From: Lonicera japonica | Taxonomy: Eukaryota > Streptophyta > Magnoliopsida > Dipsacales > Caprifoliaceae | Direction: 5' to 3' | Length of the DNA stretch: 64,000 nucleotides | Assembly: GCA_021464415.1 (NCBI GenBank) | Contig: CM038464.1 | Span: 2,108,001-2,172,000, forward strand | Part shown: one piece after another, positions 42,601-53,800 of the stretch | How the letters are laid out: every line of letters begins with the position of its first letter | Position numbering within the stretch: position 1 is the stretch's first letter | Translations under genes and position numbers: made by a program | The notes under the pieces: generated by a model | Seen by the model: the letters and a program-made list of their open reading frames with translations, nothing else | The model's database searches: none | Told to the model about the DNA's origin: nothing

Positions 42601-45552
42601 AATTGGGAAAGATGTATTACAGGCAAGTGGAGCTTGTTCAACTGTAGAGCAAGTTGCTTGGATAGCTGCAACTGCTGCCGATACAATTGCAAGAAAGGAG
42701 AAAGAAGGTTTATCATTGGCCAGTCCCTTTCTGTTATTCCTTGTACCATCCCTAGAGAAAGCCAGAACGGTGCGTTAATATTTGTACTCTAGATTTTTCA
42801 ATCAGTATAATTGATTTTTCTATGGCTTCTCGCTTTGTTTGGCTACAACTGTTTGGCTTTGATTGCTAAACTTAATGTCTTTTCAATTGGGGCGTGGATC
42901 AACAGAAATTAAGAAATGACGTGGTTTCCTGATTCTGGTTGATCCTAGTTATGTTTCATGCCCGTTTCTTAAGAAGTGAAACAAGGAGAAGAGAAACTCC
43001 TTCTATGTCATCTGTAAAGCGGAAATAAAGTTCTTATTTTTTCTTTTTCAAAGCGTGGGTTGGGGGGGGGCAGCAATCGCCAAAGGACCCCTAGAATTTT
43101 ATTGAAGACGAGGAAAACAACAAAACTTACAAGCAAAGAGAAAACTACAGAAAACAACCACCACTCAAATATAACATTTGTAATGCATGCATTAGAAATT
43201 ATGCATGAAATGGTAGACATGTTAACGTTATATATGTAGTTCATAAATGTAATTGAATTATTCTCAGGTACGCTCTGTGTGCAAGCCTTTGAAAGCTCTT
43301 GGTATACATACAATAAGTCTGCATCCTGGATCCTCCTTAGATCATCAAATTCAAGGGTAAGGATAGAATCTTTCTTTTTTTCTCTCCTTCGCGTATAATG
43401 ATTTATGTTGAAGTTCTCTGTCGAATATGTTAACTTGAAGTTTTAATTGTAAATGTGCCATAGTGTTTATTTGTTATAGAATATAGTCCACACACACAAA
43501 AAAGAAAGAAAGAAAGAAAAATCTATGGATGAAAAGGTTGAGCATGGGCTTTATCTAATAGCAAGCTAACTTGCATGATGTCATTTGCTAATACGCGTAT
43601 TGTATGTCAGAATCAACTTGGTTTATGAATCACCGTTACTTGATTCTCTTGCACCAGGAACCAGTTGAGCGGCTTAAGTTGTTACAATATTTTCACGGTG
43701 TTGAGTGGTCTTGACACAAAATGTTTTTACAGTGTTGAGTGGTCTTGGCACAAAATATCTTCCCAACATATGATGCATAAATTAGGGAAGTGCAAGTGTG
43801 TGACGTTCAAACCGAGATGTTAGAAAAGGCATGCCTTTTACTTTGTGGATGTGTTCCTTCATGAATTCACTTATGCACAGACTCAGCTTTGTATAGTCCA
43901 TGCTTCAGTGGTTGCCTTTGGTGCACCCTTTAATTATAGAATCACTCAAATTCTATATTCCTCATTCTTTCTATGTTCTCATGGATCTGTATTGCTTCCC
44001 AGTCTAAGGAATTGTGAACCAGAATTCCTTGTGTCCACGCCCGAGAGACTTCTGGAGCTTGTTTCCTTGAAGGCTGTTGACATATCCATGGTTTCCTTGC
44101 TGGTATTCTTTCAACCTCCTCTATAATTTGCTCGATATTTTTTTACTTGCAGTCTTGTACTGAATAGTGAATACAATTGTATTTTCTCTCGTTTATCTTA
44201 CATTTTTTTTTTAAAAAAAGAACAGTTTATCTTACATTTCCTATTCCCCATAAGGCAAATATCAGTGCTTTCAATTGTGCTGAATATAGCGTGAAAAATC
44301 GATGAAAAATCGATGAAACGCGAAGTAGTGTGCTGCAGATAGTGGACTGCTCATATAGTGTACTCTATTTGCTGACGTGGCACGCTAATTACGAAATAGC
44401 GTATGCAAAATAGGGATTGCGTGCGCTGAGTATAGAAAAAATAGGAATTTTCAGAATAACTACGTTGTTTTGGATCGTTTTGGGAAAAAGGAGAGATACA
44501 TACCTACTCGCTTTGTCCAGAACACTTTGTAGTTTTGATAATTGCTTCGTAACCCTAGCCGCCACTCTCTCCCTCTATGGTCTGGTCGATGCTATTGCTT
44601 TATGAGAAACGACCGGATAGTGGATATATACGTTTTTATCAGCCCTAGTTCTCCTTTATGTGATTGATATATATGTCTTTGATTGTCATTTTTTTTTCAC
44701 CCCTTTTCTGCAAATTTTTTTTTCACCCCCCTCCTCTTTTCTTTCTTCAATATATATGTTTTTTCTTCAAACCTCTTTCAGTTATAAGTGTAACTATTAT
44801 ATATTATTTTTATTTTCACCCCTTTTCTTCATTTTTTTTTTGTAAAAAATTTATGTGTAACTATTGGATATATTTTTAATTTCAGTTATGAATGGGAAAA
44901 AATGAATGTTGCTCACTTTTTATGGCTTCCTGGAAGTTGTTATTTGGATTTTATTGTGTTTTGGCTATTTGGAATGTTTGCATGGATTTTTATTTTACTT
45001 ATTTAATTATCGTTCTTTTATAAAAGAATATTTTTTATATTTTTAATTAAAAATTCTATATGTCCGAATAGCTTACGCAAAAAGCTGTGTTGCTTACGCT
45101 ATGCAATCCAAAAACCAAAACGCTATCCATTGCGCTATCTCAATTGAAAACGCTGGCAAATAGTAAACTGTGGTAGTTATATTACCTGCTTTAATATTGT
45201 TTAATCACTAGTCAGACGATAACTTATGGAGTGCCTTTTTTCTTCATAAAAACTCTAGTCAAGGACTTTGGGGTCCCCAAAGGGATTTGCTTTTGTATTC
45301 TTGGTATCAGTTCTAAAGCAGTGGTTTTTCACACTGCTGCAGGTTGTTGATGGAGTGGAAACTCTGTACAAAGGTGGATGCCTTGACATTATTAAGCCTA
45401 TTAGGCTATATATTACTGGAAATCCCCACACTGTGGTTTTCAATGATTGCTCTAGTAACGAGTCCATTCCAGATGTGCAGAACCTTATTCCAGGATCATT
45501 CTGCAGATTATCTCGTAATGCTTCTATTACCAGTCAGAGTGTGGCTCAGTAA
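39656..45552 (+). CDS. CMS1-like (degenerate DEAD-type P-loop) protein
   Basis: Five coding exons: 39656-39802, 42191-42769, 43268-43356, 44003-44102, 45343-45552, in frame with GT-AG introns, 374 residues. The first exon is highly basic (RRKNKSIRKKQ, AAKKRRKTGKR), fitting a nuclear or nucleolar protein. Residues 230-345 resemble the first RecA half of DEAD-box helicases: FLVPSLEKARTVRSV, an STPERLLEL motif (283-291, compare the TPGR motif) and VVDG at 306-309 where helicases have DEAD. No helicase C domain follows. This matches the yeast Cms1/human CMSS1 family, linked to the 90S pre-ribosome, as best guess; a truncated helicase is the alternative. The 3' UTR probably has an intron (donor near 45569, acceptor near 46194). 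Confidence 0.75.
40119..41090. mobile_element. Inverted-repeat element in intron 1 of the CMS1-like gene
   Basis: The left end (AGCGGAGGCAG...GTGGGGGC) is mirrored at the right end (GCCCCCAC...CCTCCGCCCCTGCC) over about 35 bp with mismatches. The interior is AT-rich with no ORF. Exact ends and target duplication are uncertain, so the superfamily is left open. Confidence 0.55.
44278..45139. mobile_element. hAT-like non-autonomous element (probable)
   Basis: 862 bp between two copies of TCAATTG (44271-44277, 45140-45146). Both ends carry the ATAGCG motif in inverted orientation, repeated subterminally (AATAGCG, ACGCTAT). No coding content. It sits in intron 4 of the CMS1-like gene. Confidence 0.6.
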
Positions 45553-47433
45553 AACAAAAACTAGCAAGGTACATATAGCGTTTTTTTTTTCTTTTCTTTT
45601 CAAAGTTTTGACTTCAAATGTTACTTTCTCCTTGAGATGTTACTACATAAGGAAAATATATTCATTTGCTTTAACTGCTGGCCTTTTACTTTGAGCCTTT
45701 GAGTAATTTAATGGAGTGGATTGTACTACCCAAAATCACATCCTCTTTAATATACAAAAGCTGTTTGTTTTTAAATGGTTGTTACGGTAGGATTTGCTTC
45801 TAATAGTGTTTTAGGATTTTTAGATTACCATTTCGCCTAAAAGCTTTAAGTTGTGAGCTAGTTGATTGGCAATGTATCACTACAACCATACCTGAGCGTT
45901 TGCTGAACTAAACACGGGAACTAAATACAAGAGGGAAGACTTAGAACTGAAGATGTTCTGAAACCAATTAATAAAAGCTTTTGGGGGAAAGTTTATAACC
46001 CCTTCTTGCTATATGTATGTACAGATATGTGTGTGTGCCCCTTCTCTGTAGATGATTTGATATAATATGTTCCATGGGGGTAACAATTTTTTTCTGGAGT
46101 TCCTTTTCTTTTACATTTTTTCCCGCTGTAATCATTTTCTTCATTTCTACGTAATGATCAGAATATCTAATTTGTTCACTTACATCTTTTGCAGAAAAAG
46201 GGGACGTGCATTTTGAATGATGGATCAGTAATAGTAGTCTAAGTGAATTTGAGTTCGTTTACAAGTTTTTTAATCTGTGGAGTACATCCAGATCCTCAGC
46301 AGGCTGGCAAGTTGCATTGTCAAAGGCAAGTTGCATTTGCCATCTGTGTTTTTTCTTCGGGCAAAACTTGCATTCAATTTTAACAAGAGAAGACGCCATG
46401 CGGTGGTTGCTATGCCAATTGATTGAAATCCTGAAGATCTGAAAAATCTATGTCAACCTACTTCTTCCATGTTGGAATGTTTTAAGTACAAATTTGCCCG
46501 CACCATTTATTTCTGTATAACATTTCTTTTTCTGAGGAAAAACTTAAAATGCCAGTTCATAGTTTTACCCAAAAAAATGATTGGTTGAAACTGGGAGACT
46601 ATGGGGTGGTTTTAGTAGTTTTAGTTTTAACTAGCGGTGTGATGGAGGGAGAGAATCTTATATGTATCCGTGAAAATATGATATATTTCTGCAAAGAATG
46701 GATAAGCACGTGAATGTTTTGGAGTTTGAGTTAGTAGTCTTAGTGTCTTACTATAAATGACCAGTTTGTCGATTAATTTTTAGTGTTGAAGAGTTGCATA
46801 AAAGCATATATAGTAGGGAGCGTAATGGAAGTGCATAAATGTAATGGTAGGTAATTTAAAAGATGGTGCAATTGTAATTCAATGTAGAAGAGTATATAAA
46901 TTTTGTCTTCTGAAATCGATACATTCCAGTAGAAATTTTGATGGGACATGAAATCTCTCAATAAGAATATATGATGGATATTAAAAGTTGGTGGTTGTCA
47001 ATTACCAAGATTGTTTTTTTGTCCAAGTTCAGTAGTTAATAGAAAGACAACTTTTTGAACAGAATAAAGCATTTTAATTGAATTGAGTGGGTAGGAAATG
47101 CTCGAATTTAATTTGTTTTTCTCTTGAAAATAATTGCATCACCATCTATATCTGGGTAAAATAATAATAAAAAAAAGAAGAAGAAGTAGAAAATGGAACC
47201 ATTTTCATTTACACGGAACCATCTCCTGAATAGTCAAGATATGGTTATCCTTGTGGTGGTAATCGAAGGGTAATGGATCCATGTACGAGTAATTAATTTT
47301 GATTACATTTCGCTCGTTGGGTTGGTGAACATAATCTATCTGTGTGTGAGTTTGAATCCCAAACTCAGAGACAGAAAAAGATGTGTCGTCTACCTTTACC
47401 TTAATTACCTTGACTCCCGATTCCAAATTAAAA
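45553..47433. other. 3' flank of the CMS1-like gene and intergenic DNA
   Basis: Contains the likely 3' UTR with a spliced intron up to about 46194, then AT-rich DNA. No further gene recognised. Confidence 0.5.
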
Positions 47434-48440
47434 GAGGTATTTTGTATTTGCATCCTATATTTAGAGAATATTTTGCAGTTGCACCTTACATTTTATTTTA
47501 TTTGTAGTTGCATACCGTTGTTAATGCAATTAATTATGAGGTGCAGGTGCTAACTTTTACTTGAATGGACCATAATGCCCATAATATGAACAAATGTTGA
47601 TATAATTTTAATGAAAATGCAATTACAACGTAATGCAATTGATATAAGCAAATTAAATAATATATACATGATTTTGTTTTCTAAAAGCTCACATTTAAAC
47701 CTTAATTGAGTTATAATGTCAAAGAGATGAACTTAATTTTTTTTGTTTAGAATTTCATCTCTTTTGAAGGCGGATGCATGTATGTTTTTGTGCTTCTTCT
47801 TTTTTTTTTTCCTTCTTTTTTCTTATATATATATATATATATTTGTAGATTGCACCAAGAGATTGACTAGGAATCATAGGGTTCATTACTAAAGCTGTTA
47901 GTGGATTATAAATAAGCTTAAAATGGATTCTTCCTACTCGAGTGGTTAATGGAGACGGACTTTATGGGAAGAAAGTAATTTAGGAATTGTTATGGCTCAC
48001 AATTACAAGAGCGGGACTTTTAGGGATAAGTTAGGGTTACGCTAGAACTATTTCTTACCAAAAACTAATAGACATTGGTTATGAGTGTTTTCCAAAAAAT
48101 AAAAGGAAGAATTTGTTCGTTTGATTACATGACTGGGACTTTGTCTTCTTTTTCTTCTTCTTCTTCTTTTTGGACTGTTTTCAATATTAATTATCTATTC
48201 ATTTTTTTTAGTTATAGTCAATATAATGCAGAGCGTAATATAATTTTTGTATTTTAAGCATGTTTATATAAATATATATATTTTATGTAATACTTAAGAT
48301 GATGAACTTGAAATTTGAAAATGAAAATTAACTATTATTAAACTTACTTATATTAATTGCATTACATTTAAATTAAAATAAAGTGTAGGGTGCAACTGCC
48401 AAATACTCTTAAAATATGGGGTGCAAATACAAAATATCTC
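47434..48440. mobile_element. MULE-type non-autonomous element, long TIRs, 9-bp duplication
   Basis: Terminal inverted repeats of about 75 bp (left start GAGGTATTTTGTATTTGC, right end inverted GAGATATTTTGTATTTGC) enclose 1007 bp. The exact 9-bp duplication AAATTAAAA is present at 47425-47433 and 48441-48449. Long TIRs and a 9-bp duplication define Mutator-like elements. No transposase or captured gene is recognised inside. Confidence 0.88.
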
Positions 48441-48522
48441 AAATTAAAATACTTGATAATTAAATTTAAATTAAGATGGATTATAAGGTGAATGATGTTT
48501 TCTATACTTTTACTCTAATTCA

Positions 48523-48573
48523 ATCCCCATCCCCATCCCATCCCATCCCATCCCATCCAATCCAATCCAATCC
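48523..48573. repeat. CCCAT / CCAAT pentanucleotide array
   Basis: About seven CCCAT-type units passing into three CCAAT units. A simple-sequence array about 0.3 kb left of the viral insert. Confidence 0.85.
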
Positions 48574-48931
48574 TTTCCTCCTTGTTTGCTCTGAGCCTGA
48601 CTCTATACCTCACACTACTCCCCATCTTTAATCTCAAGTTTGACCAATACCTCCATTCATACTTAGTTAATTATTTTCATGATCTTTCCATGCATTTTCA
48701 TCCGTGAGACTCTTAACCTTCTCTTCCCACAAAAATAAATTATATTCATTCTCCGATCCTTTCTGATCATGAATTCACATAAAATATAAGTTTATTTTTA
48801 GTCATTCACGTCAGAATCAGAAGTTTTGCAAATTAAAATGAGTTTTTTGTATGAATAGGTTTCTTTTTGAACTTAATTTGGTAAATAGGGTTGTTTTAAT
48901 CTTATTTAGTCAAATTGGGTAGTTTTGACTT

Positions 48932-48986
48932 GGGACCACGTGGACCACTTGTTGGACCACTTGTCTTATATGAGGGGACCACTTGT
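48932..48986 (-). repeat. GGACCACTTGT direct repeats around a TATA-like site
   Basis: On the plus strand GGACCACTTGT occurs at 48942, 48954 and 48976, with a related GGGACCACGTG at 48932 that includes a G-box core. Read on the viral strand, the repeats surround CATATAAG (about 48966-48973). They may be promoter elements of the virus or of the host flank. Confidence 0.6.
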
Positions 48987-49056
48987 AATTACAAGTTCTT
49001 ACCCTGAACTATCTTAGATTAATCTATTCTAACCTTATTGTTTTAAAATAAGGAAT

Positions 49057-49884
49057 CTAGTCCGACCACCAGTCTGTTTCGTCTAAACCGGGTGAATTTC
49101 TGTCTGTATAAAAATTATCGGACGGGTCTTCTGATGGTGAATCACTATCTGGTTCACTTGGAGATCTTGGTGGAGTAGGAGGTCTAAGAATTTCACTCCA
49201 ACTCAACCCGTATGGACACTGATGAAGCTGTGAGGCTGTCAGTGGTCTCCACGGGAAGTCTATTAAGTCTAAGGCTTCTAGCCTATAATTTGGAATATTC
49301 CAATTAATATCGTATACAATATCTCTTATGGGGGTTAAGATATTGTTTTCTATATACGAGTCTAATTCTGTGTCTCCGTAATTGGATAATAACTGTCTAT
49401 AAGCACGTAGATTAAACGTACTGGCTGTCTCTATAAATCTAAAACGTCTTATTCCTCCGTTTTCACGTAGGAATTCTGCAGTCTCTGCAAGTCTCCTTCT
49501 TTGCACAAATTTTAATTTTTCTAAAGTTTCTTGCAGTACACGTCTAAGATCGTGGATTCCTCCACAAACGTCTACTTGAGCGTTGTCTCTTCCTTGAGGA
49601 AGGTCTCTTCGAGGATTATTTACTTCCTCTTCGTCTATATCTTGTACTAACGCTTGGATATAATTATCTGTAGCGTTTTCTAAGTCTGGGAGTTTCCTTA
49701 TTTCTCTAGACACCCACTTGCAAACGTGGTGTATATAAGGAAAAGTTCCTCCGGATCTGAAGTGTGCTTTACGCACTAGTCTTTGGTCTTCTGGATTAAT
49801 TAGACCCCACCTTAATATAGGCTGGGTACTTCTAATATCTGTCTGATTTACGAAATTTTCGTAATCTCTGTCTATATTGCTCAT
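49057..49884 (-). CDS. Pararetrovirus ORF4, unknown 275-aa protein
   Basis: Uninterrupted ORF from ATG 49884 to the stop at 49057. No match is recognised. The N-terminal third is mixed and charged, with an FRSGGTFPYIHHVC segment; residues about 110-135 (RRVLQETLEKLKFVQRRRLAE) could form an amphipathic helix or coiled coil. The C-terminal 45 residues are Pro/Ser/Asp/Glu-rich and end in WWSD, resembling an acidic tail. It lies about 570 nt downstream of the main TATA box, after a leader with short ORFs. By position it could be the transactivator (as CaMV ORF VI) or a badnavirus-like P1, but no motif of either family was seen. Base usage (dense AGAC) matches the rest of the insert, so it belongs to the virus. 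Confidence 0.8.
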   Translation of the reverse strand: MSNIDRDYENFVNQTDIRSTQPILRWGLINPEDQRLVRKAHFRSGGTFPYIHHVCKWVSREIRKLPDLENATDNYIQALVQDIDEEEVNNPRRDLPQGRDNAQVDVCGGIHDLRRVLQETLEKLKFVQRRRLAETAEFLRENGGIRRFRFIETASTFNLRAYRQLLSNYGDTELDSYIENNILTPIRDIVYDINWNIPNYRLEALDLIDFPWRPLTASQLHQCPYGLSWSEILRPPTPPRSPSEPDSDSPSEDPSDNFYTDRNSPGLDETDWWSD

Positions 49885-50450
49885 AAATTAATTATGTGCT
49901 GATTTTCTATGTCTTAAATATTTAGCTAGCAATAAGTACTCGCAAATAATTTAAACAATAATATACCTGAATAAGATGTCTGGTCCACCTTGCTTCCGAT
50001 CGCTTTTCTTGCCTTCTTTTTCCGTCTAAAGTCTGTTCTATCGCTTCTGCGTTTATTCTCGCTATTCATCCACCTTTGAAGGATCGGTCGTTCGTTTCCT
50101 GCCTACGCCTTTATCGCCTAACGCACCCTTGCTCACGGCTTCACGGCTACGGCACCTGCCAGCAACAACCCAAAACCGGCCACTCACCAGTTTTGTATGA
50201 ATTAGAGAGAAGGTTTTCTAAACCCGCCAAGAGATAAGTCTAGCTTTTGGAAAAATACAACAGAACTCGGAGATCAATGGAAGTTGTACTGAAGGAGAAA
50301 CATAATTTTATTCAAGTAAAATTATTATTACAAACTACTTGCTTTCCTTTTGCTAACTAAAGGAAGCTTTACTCACTCATGCTCTCTAGAATTGAAAACT
50401 CTAAGCTGAGAATGGAAAAACTCGTACTTACAAATGAAAACTCCTTCTCC
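49885..50450 (-). other. Transcribed viral leader before ORF4
   Basis: About 530 nt between the presumed transcription start and the ORF4 ATG. It contains short upstream ORFs and a splice-donor-like TCAG|GTATAT at about 49966. I saw no tRNA-Met primer site here, which is unexpected for a pregenomic leader. Structured, uORF-rich leaders are usual in Caulimoviridae. Confidence 0.6.
50307..50312 (-). terminator. Viral poly(A) signal AATAAA
   Basis: AATAAA on the minus strand about 140 nt downstream of the TATA box. In caulimovirids the poly(A) signal lies shortly after the transcription start, so it is bypassed once and used after a full circuit, giving a terminally redundant RNA. Confidence 0.7.
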
Positions 50451-50457
50451 TTATATA
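50451..50457 (-). promoter_or_regulatory. Pararetroviral (35S-like) TATA box
   Basis: Minus strand reads CTCCCTATATAAGGAG, very close to the CTATATAAG core of caulimovirus full-length promoters. Upstream on the same strand there is a TGACG (as-1-like) motif at 50800-50804. Transcription would start near 50425. The poly(A) signal follows at the expected distance. Confidence 0.78.
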
Positions 50458-50853
50458 GGGAGGATACAAACTTACAAACCGGTTACCGGCTGCTAAAAGC
50501 AAAAAGAAAACGAATAAAGAGACAGGCCCCACAGCTTTAGACGCACAAGGCGAATAGTGAGTGAAGGGAGCTTGCCGACACCTCTAGACAGCTAATGCTT
50601 TACATATAATTATACAAACTGATAAAACATAATTGATTGCAAACAATAATGCACCTCGGGTACTGCTTCTGTGGCCCCATCGACAAGTGCAGGTTCTGTA
50701 CTGCAATCAGCTTTTACAATTTGAAGAAAAATAAAGCAACTTTACATTACAAAACAAATTTATACAATAATATAAGATTCGTCTGGTCTGTAAAAAAAAC
50801 GTCATTGCTTACGTTTCTGCATAAGCTTTGTTGCTACCGTCTTCTTACTGTTG

Positions 50854-53800
50854 CTAGCCGTCAGCTGTTACCTTGATGTAATCAGTTGGGCTAGGAATCC
50901 TGCTAGCAACGTCTAGTTGGTAGGTCTGGATGGAGCCTCTAATGGTGCTCCAGTATTCTTCTATGTTGGCAATGTTGGAAGTAGTGGTCGGTATTATTAC
51001 TTCCGTGCCTTTGGTCTGTCCTCTGGTCATTCGTCCTCCAAAGGTTTCTTGCGCTTGGATGATCAAGTCTTCTTCTTGGCACACCGTGTACCATTTTTCT
51101 TCACTTAAAAGTTCATCCATAATCTTTAGGATACCCAAAGATCTGTTGACTTTTAATGCTGAAGGATTTTGTTTTCCTTCAATGGGCTCGAGTTCTGCTG
51201 AACAGAGTCCTTCTACGTCTGAGCATGGTTCTTCTGAGAACCGGACTAGCTGGAATCCTCCAATTTCATGGTTGAATCCTGCTTCTGGACCAATATAATA
51301 GCTTCTTAAATAAAGGGGAAGGTATTCTTTGACCGTCTCAACGTAATTGGCTATTTTTTCGCCAAAACAGTCTGCGTCTGTGGTTTCCTGTATGAAAATC
51401 TGGCCAATGAGTCCTTGGCTAGCCAAGAGTTCTACAGGAATGTCTGTTTTTCCCCAAATATTTATTTGAGGTATATCTTCACAGTACCCCTTCATAAACG
51501 ATGCATGCCCTGGAATCGTTCTGTTGAAGAGATAATTGCCGATTTCTTTTAAGGTTTCAGCAATGTCTAAGTTCAATGCGTCTAGGTCCATTGTTTCATT
51601 ATTTTCTACCGCTCGTTCCTTTCTTAACGGGGTAAGAAGATTGATGAAGAACCTCTTTTTCTCATAAACAAGATCTTTTATCTTGTTTTCCTTTGGCGGT
51701 GCTATTTGACCTGTGGCTCTAGCATAGGTCATTTCTTGGGGTCTAGGAGCTTCTATCAAGTTCCTGGGAGGAGCTGGATTTATCTGGGAGATGGCTATCC
51801 ATTGCATCCTCATGAATCTGGCTGTAGCAACCAAATTCTGTCTAAACTCTATTTTGAGGTTGTTGGAATGATTCCACCATAGAGCGTCTATTAGGGTGAG
51901 AGTTTCTTTAGTAAATTCTCTCCTGAATTTGACTAAATCTGGAAACCTCTGGTCTGGTCTGTATTCGGGGAAGAACATTCCTCCGATTATCTTATTTTGT
52001 CTACAGATTTCTTCACTCCTTCTTCCTGGGGGAATGAGAATTTCATCTAGAGTTTCGAGGATGGGTCTAGGCATCTTTGGCTTGCTCCTCTCACTAGTCT
52101 GAGTCTGAGGGTCATATGCACCTTGTAGATATCTGGCGACCTCTACCTGGTCTATGAATCTGGTCTTTCTGCTGGAGCTTCCTCCTGCTTCCATTGGTCT
52201 AATCTGTTTGTCTGTAGATATCATAAAACAAATTATTAGATTTTCGGCAAATACAGATTCTCTTGAAATAATATCAGGAATTGTATTCTTTTTCCCTTTT
52301 ATATGAATTATACTGAAATCATAATCACTAAGGGATTGTTGCCATCTAATTAGTCTATTAGTCTTAGATCTATTGAGATTTAGATCTCTAAATCCGACAG
52401 CATAGCTGGAGTCTGTATACACTGTAAAGTGTTTTGGTCTTAGAAAGAGCATATATTTTTCTATTGCTCTTACTATAGCGAGAACTTCTTTCTCGTGGGT
52501 TGTGTATCTTGTTTCGGGATCAGTAAATGTCCCTGAGCTATATTTACACAATTTCTTTTTCTTTGTCTGATAGTCTAAAGCATAGTAGATTGCACCCCAT
52601 TGCTTATCTGAAGCATCAATTTCTACTATAAAGATGTCCTCTGCATTGGGCATCTCTAATCCAGGGATATTTTTGACTTCTTCTTTTAATTTAGTCATTA
52701 TATCCATGTCGTCTTTTGTCCAATTAAATGGATTAGTCTTTTCTGTTCTTTTTAATTTAGCGGTAAAGCTTCTCCTTTTTCCGGCTAAATCTCTAAGGTA
52801 GTCTGTGGCACAATTAAGCAACCCAAGGAAGCTTTGTAATTGTTTTCTGTCAATGATTCTATCTGGGAAGTCTAAAATCTTTCTAGTAATATGGTCTAGA
52901 GGAGATATTTTTCCATTTCTAATATGGACTCCTATGAAATCTATTTCTTCTTGAAATAGTAGCATCTTTTTATGAGAGATAATAATACCGTGATTATCGA
53001 ATTCGGCTATTATTATTCTAAGATGTTCTATGTGGTCTTCTTCTGTATGACTTGCAACTAGTACATCATCAATATATACTAGGCAAAAGTCTGAATACTT
53101 TCTGAAAATGCCGTCTATTCTTCTCTGAAAGACTTGTGGGGCATTTTTGTATCCAAATGGCATTACTAGCCACTCATACTTTTCTTGTGGTACGCTAAAG
53201 GCTGTCCACGGTATGGAGTCTGGGTGCATTTTGATTTGCCAGAATCCTGACTTACAATCAAATTTGCTAAATATCTTTCTATTTTCGATAAGACTAATAA
53301 GATTATTCTTATCTGGTATCTTGTATGAATCAAACTCACAATTTTTATTGAGAGCTCTATAGTCTAATACCATTCGTCTTTTTCCTCTTTTCTTTTCTGA
53401 TTCGTTTTCAACATAAAAGGCAAGGCTATTATGTCTACTAATGCTTTCTTGAATCATTCCACCCTTGAGTAGACTATCTATCTCTGTTTGGAATTCTTCT
53501 CTATCTCTCTGGGAATATCCTTTCTTATAGGTGCCTCCATTTATGGTGGCGTCTGGGTTTATGGGTATGATTTGGCAATATGCTTTGTCTTTTTCCCATT
53601 TTTCTATAGGATTTTCTCCAGTGGTAGGAATTGCTAATTCCTTTATCTTATCCTTTTCTACGTCTAAGGATCTGATGTCTATTTTCTTTCTTTTTCTCAT
53701 CTCTTGGATAGCCAAGAGCTGATGTCTAGTCTGATCAACAATTTCTTGTTGAATTAATGTTATTTGTTTATAACATTTTTTGTCTGGACAAGTGCATTTG

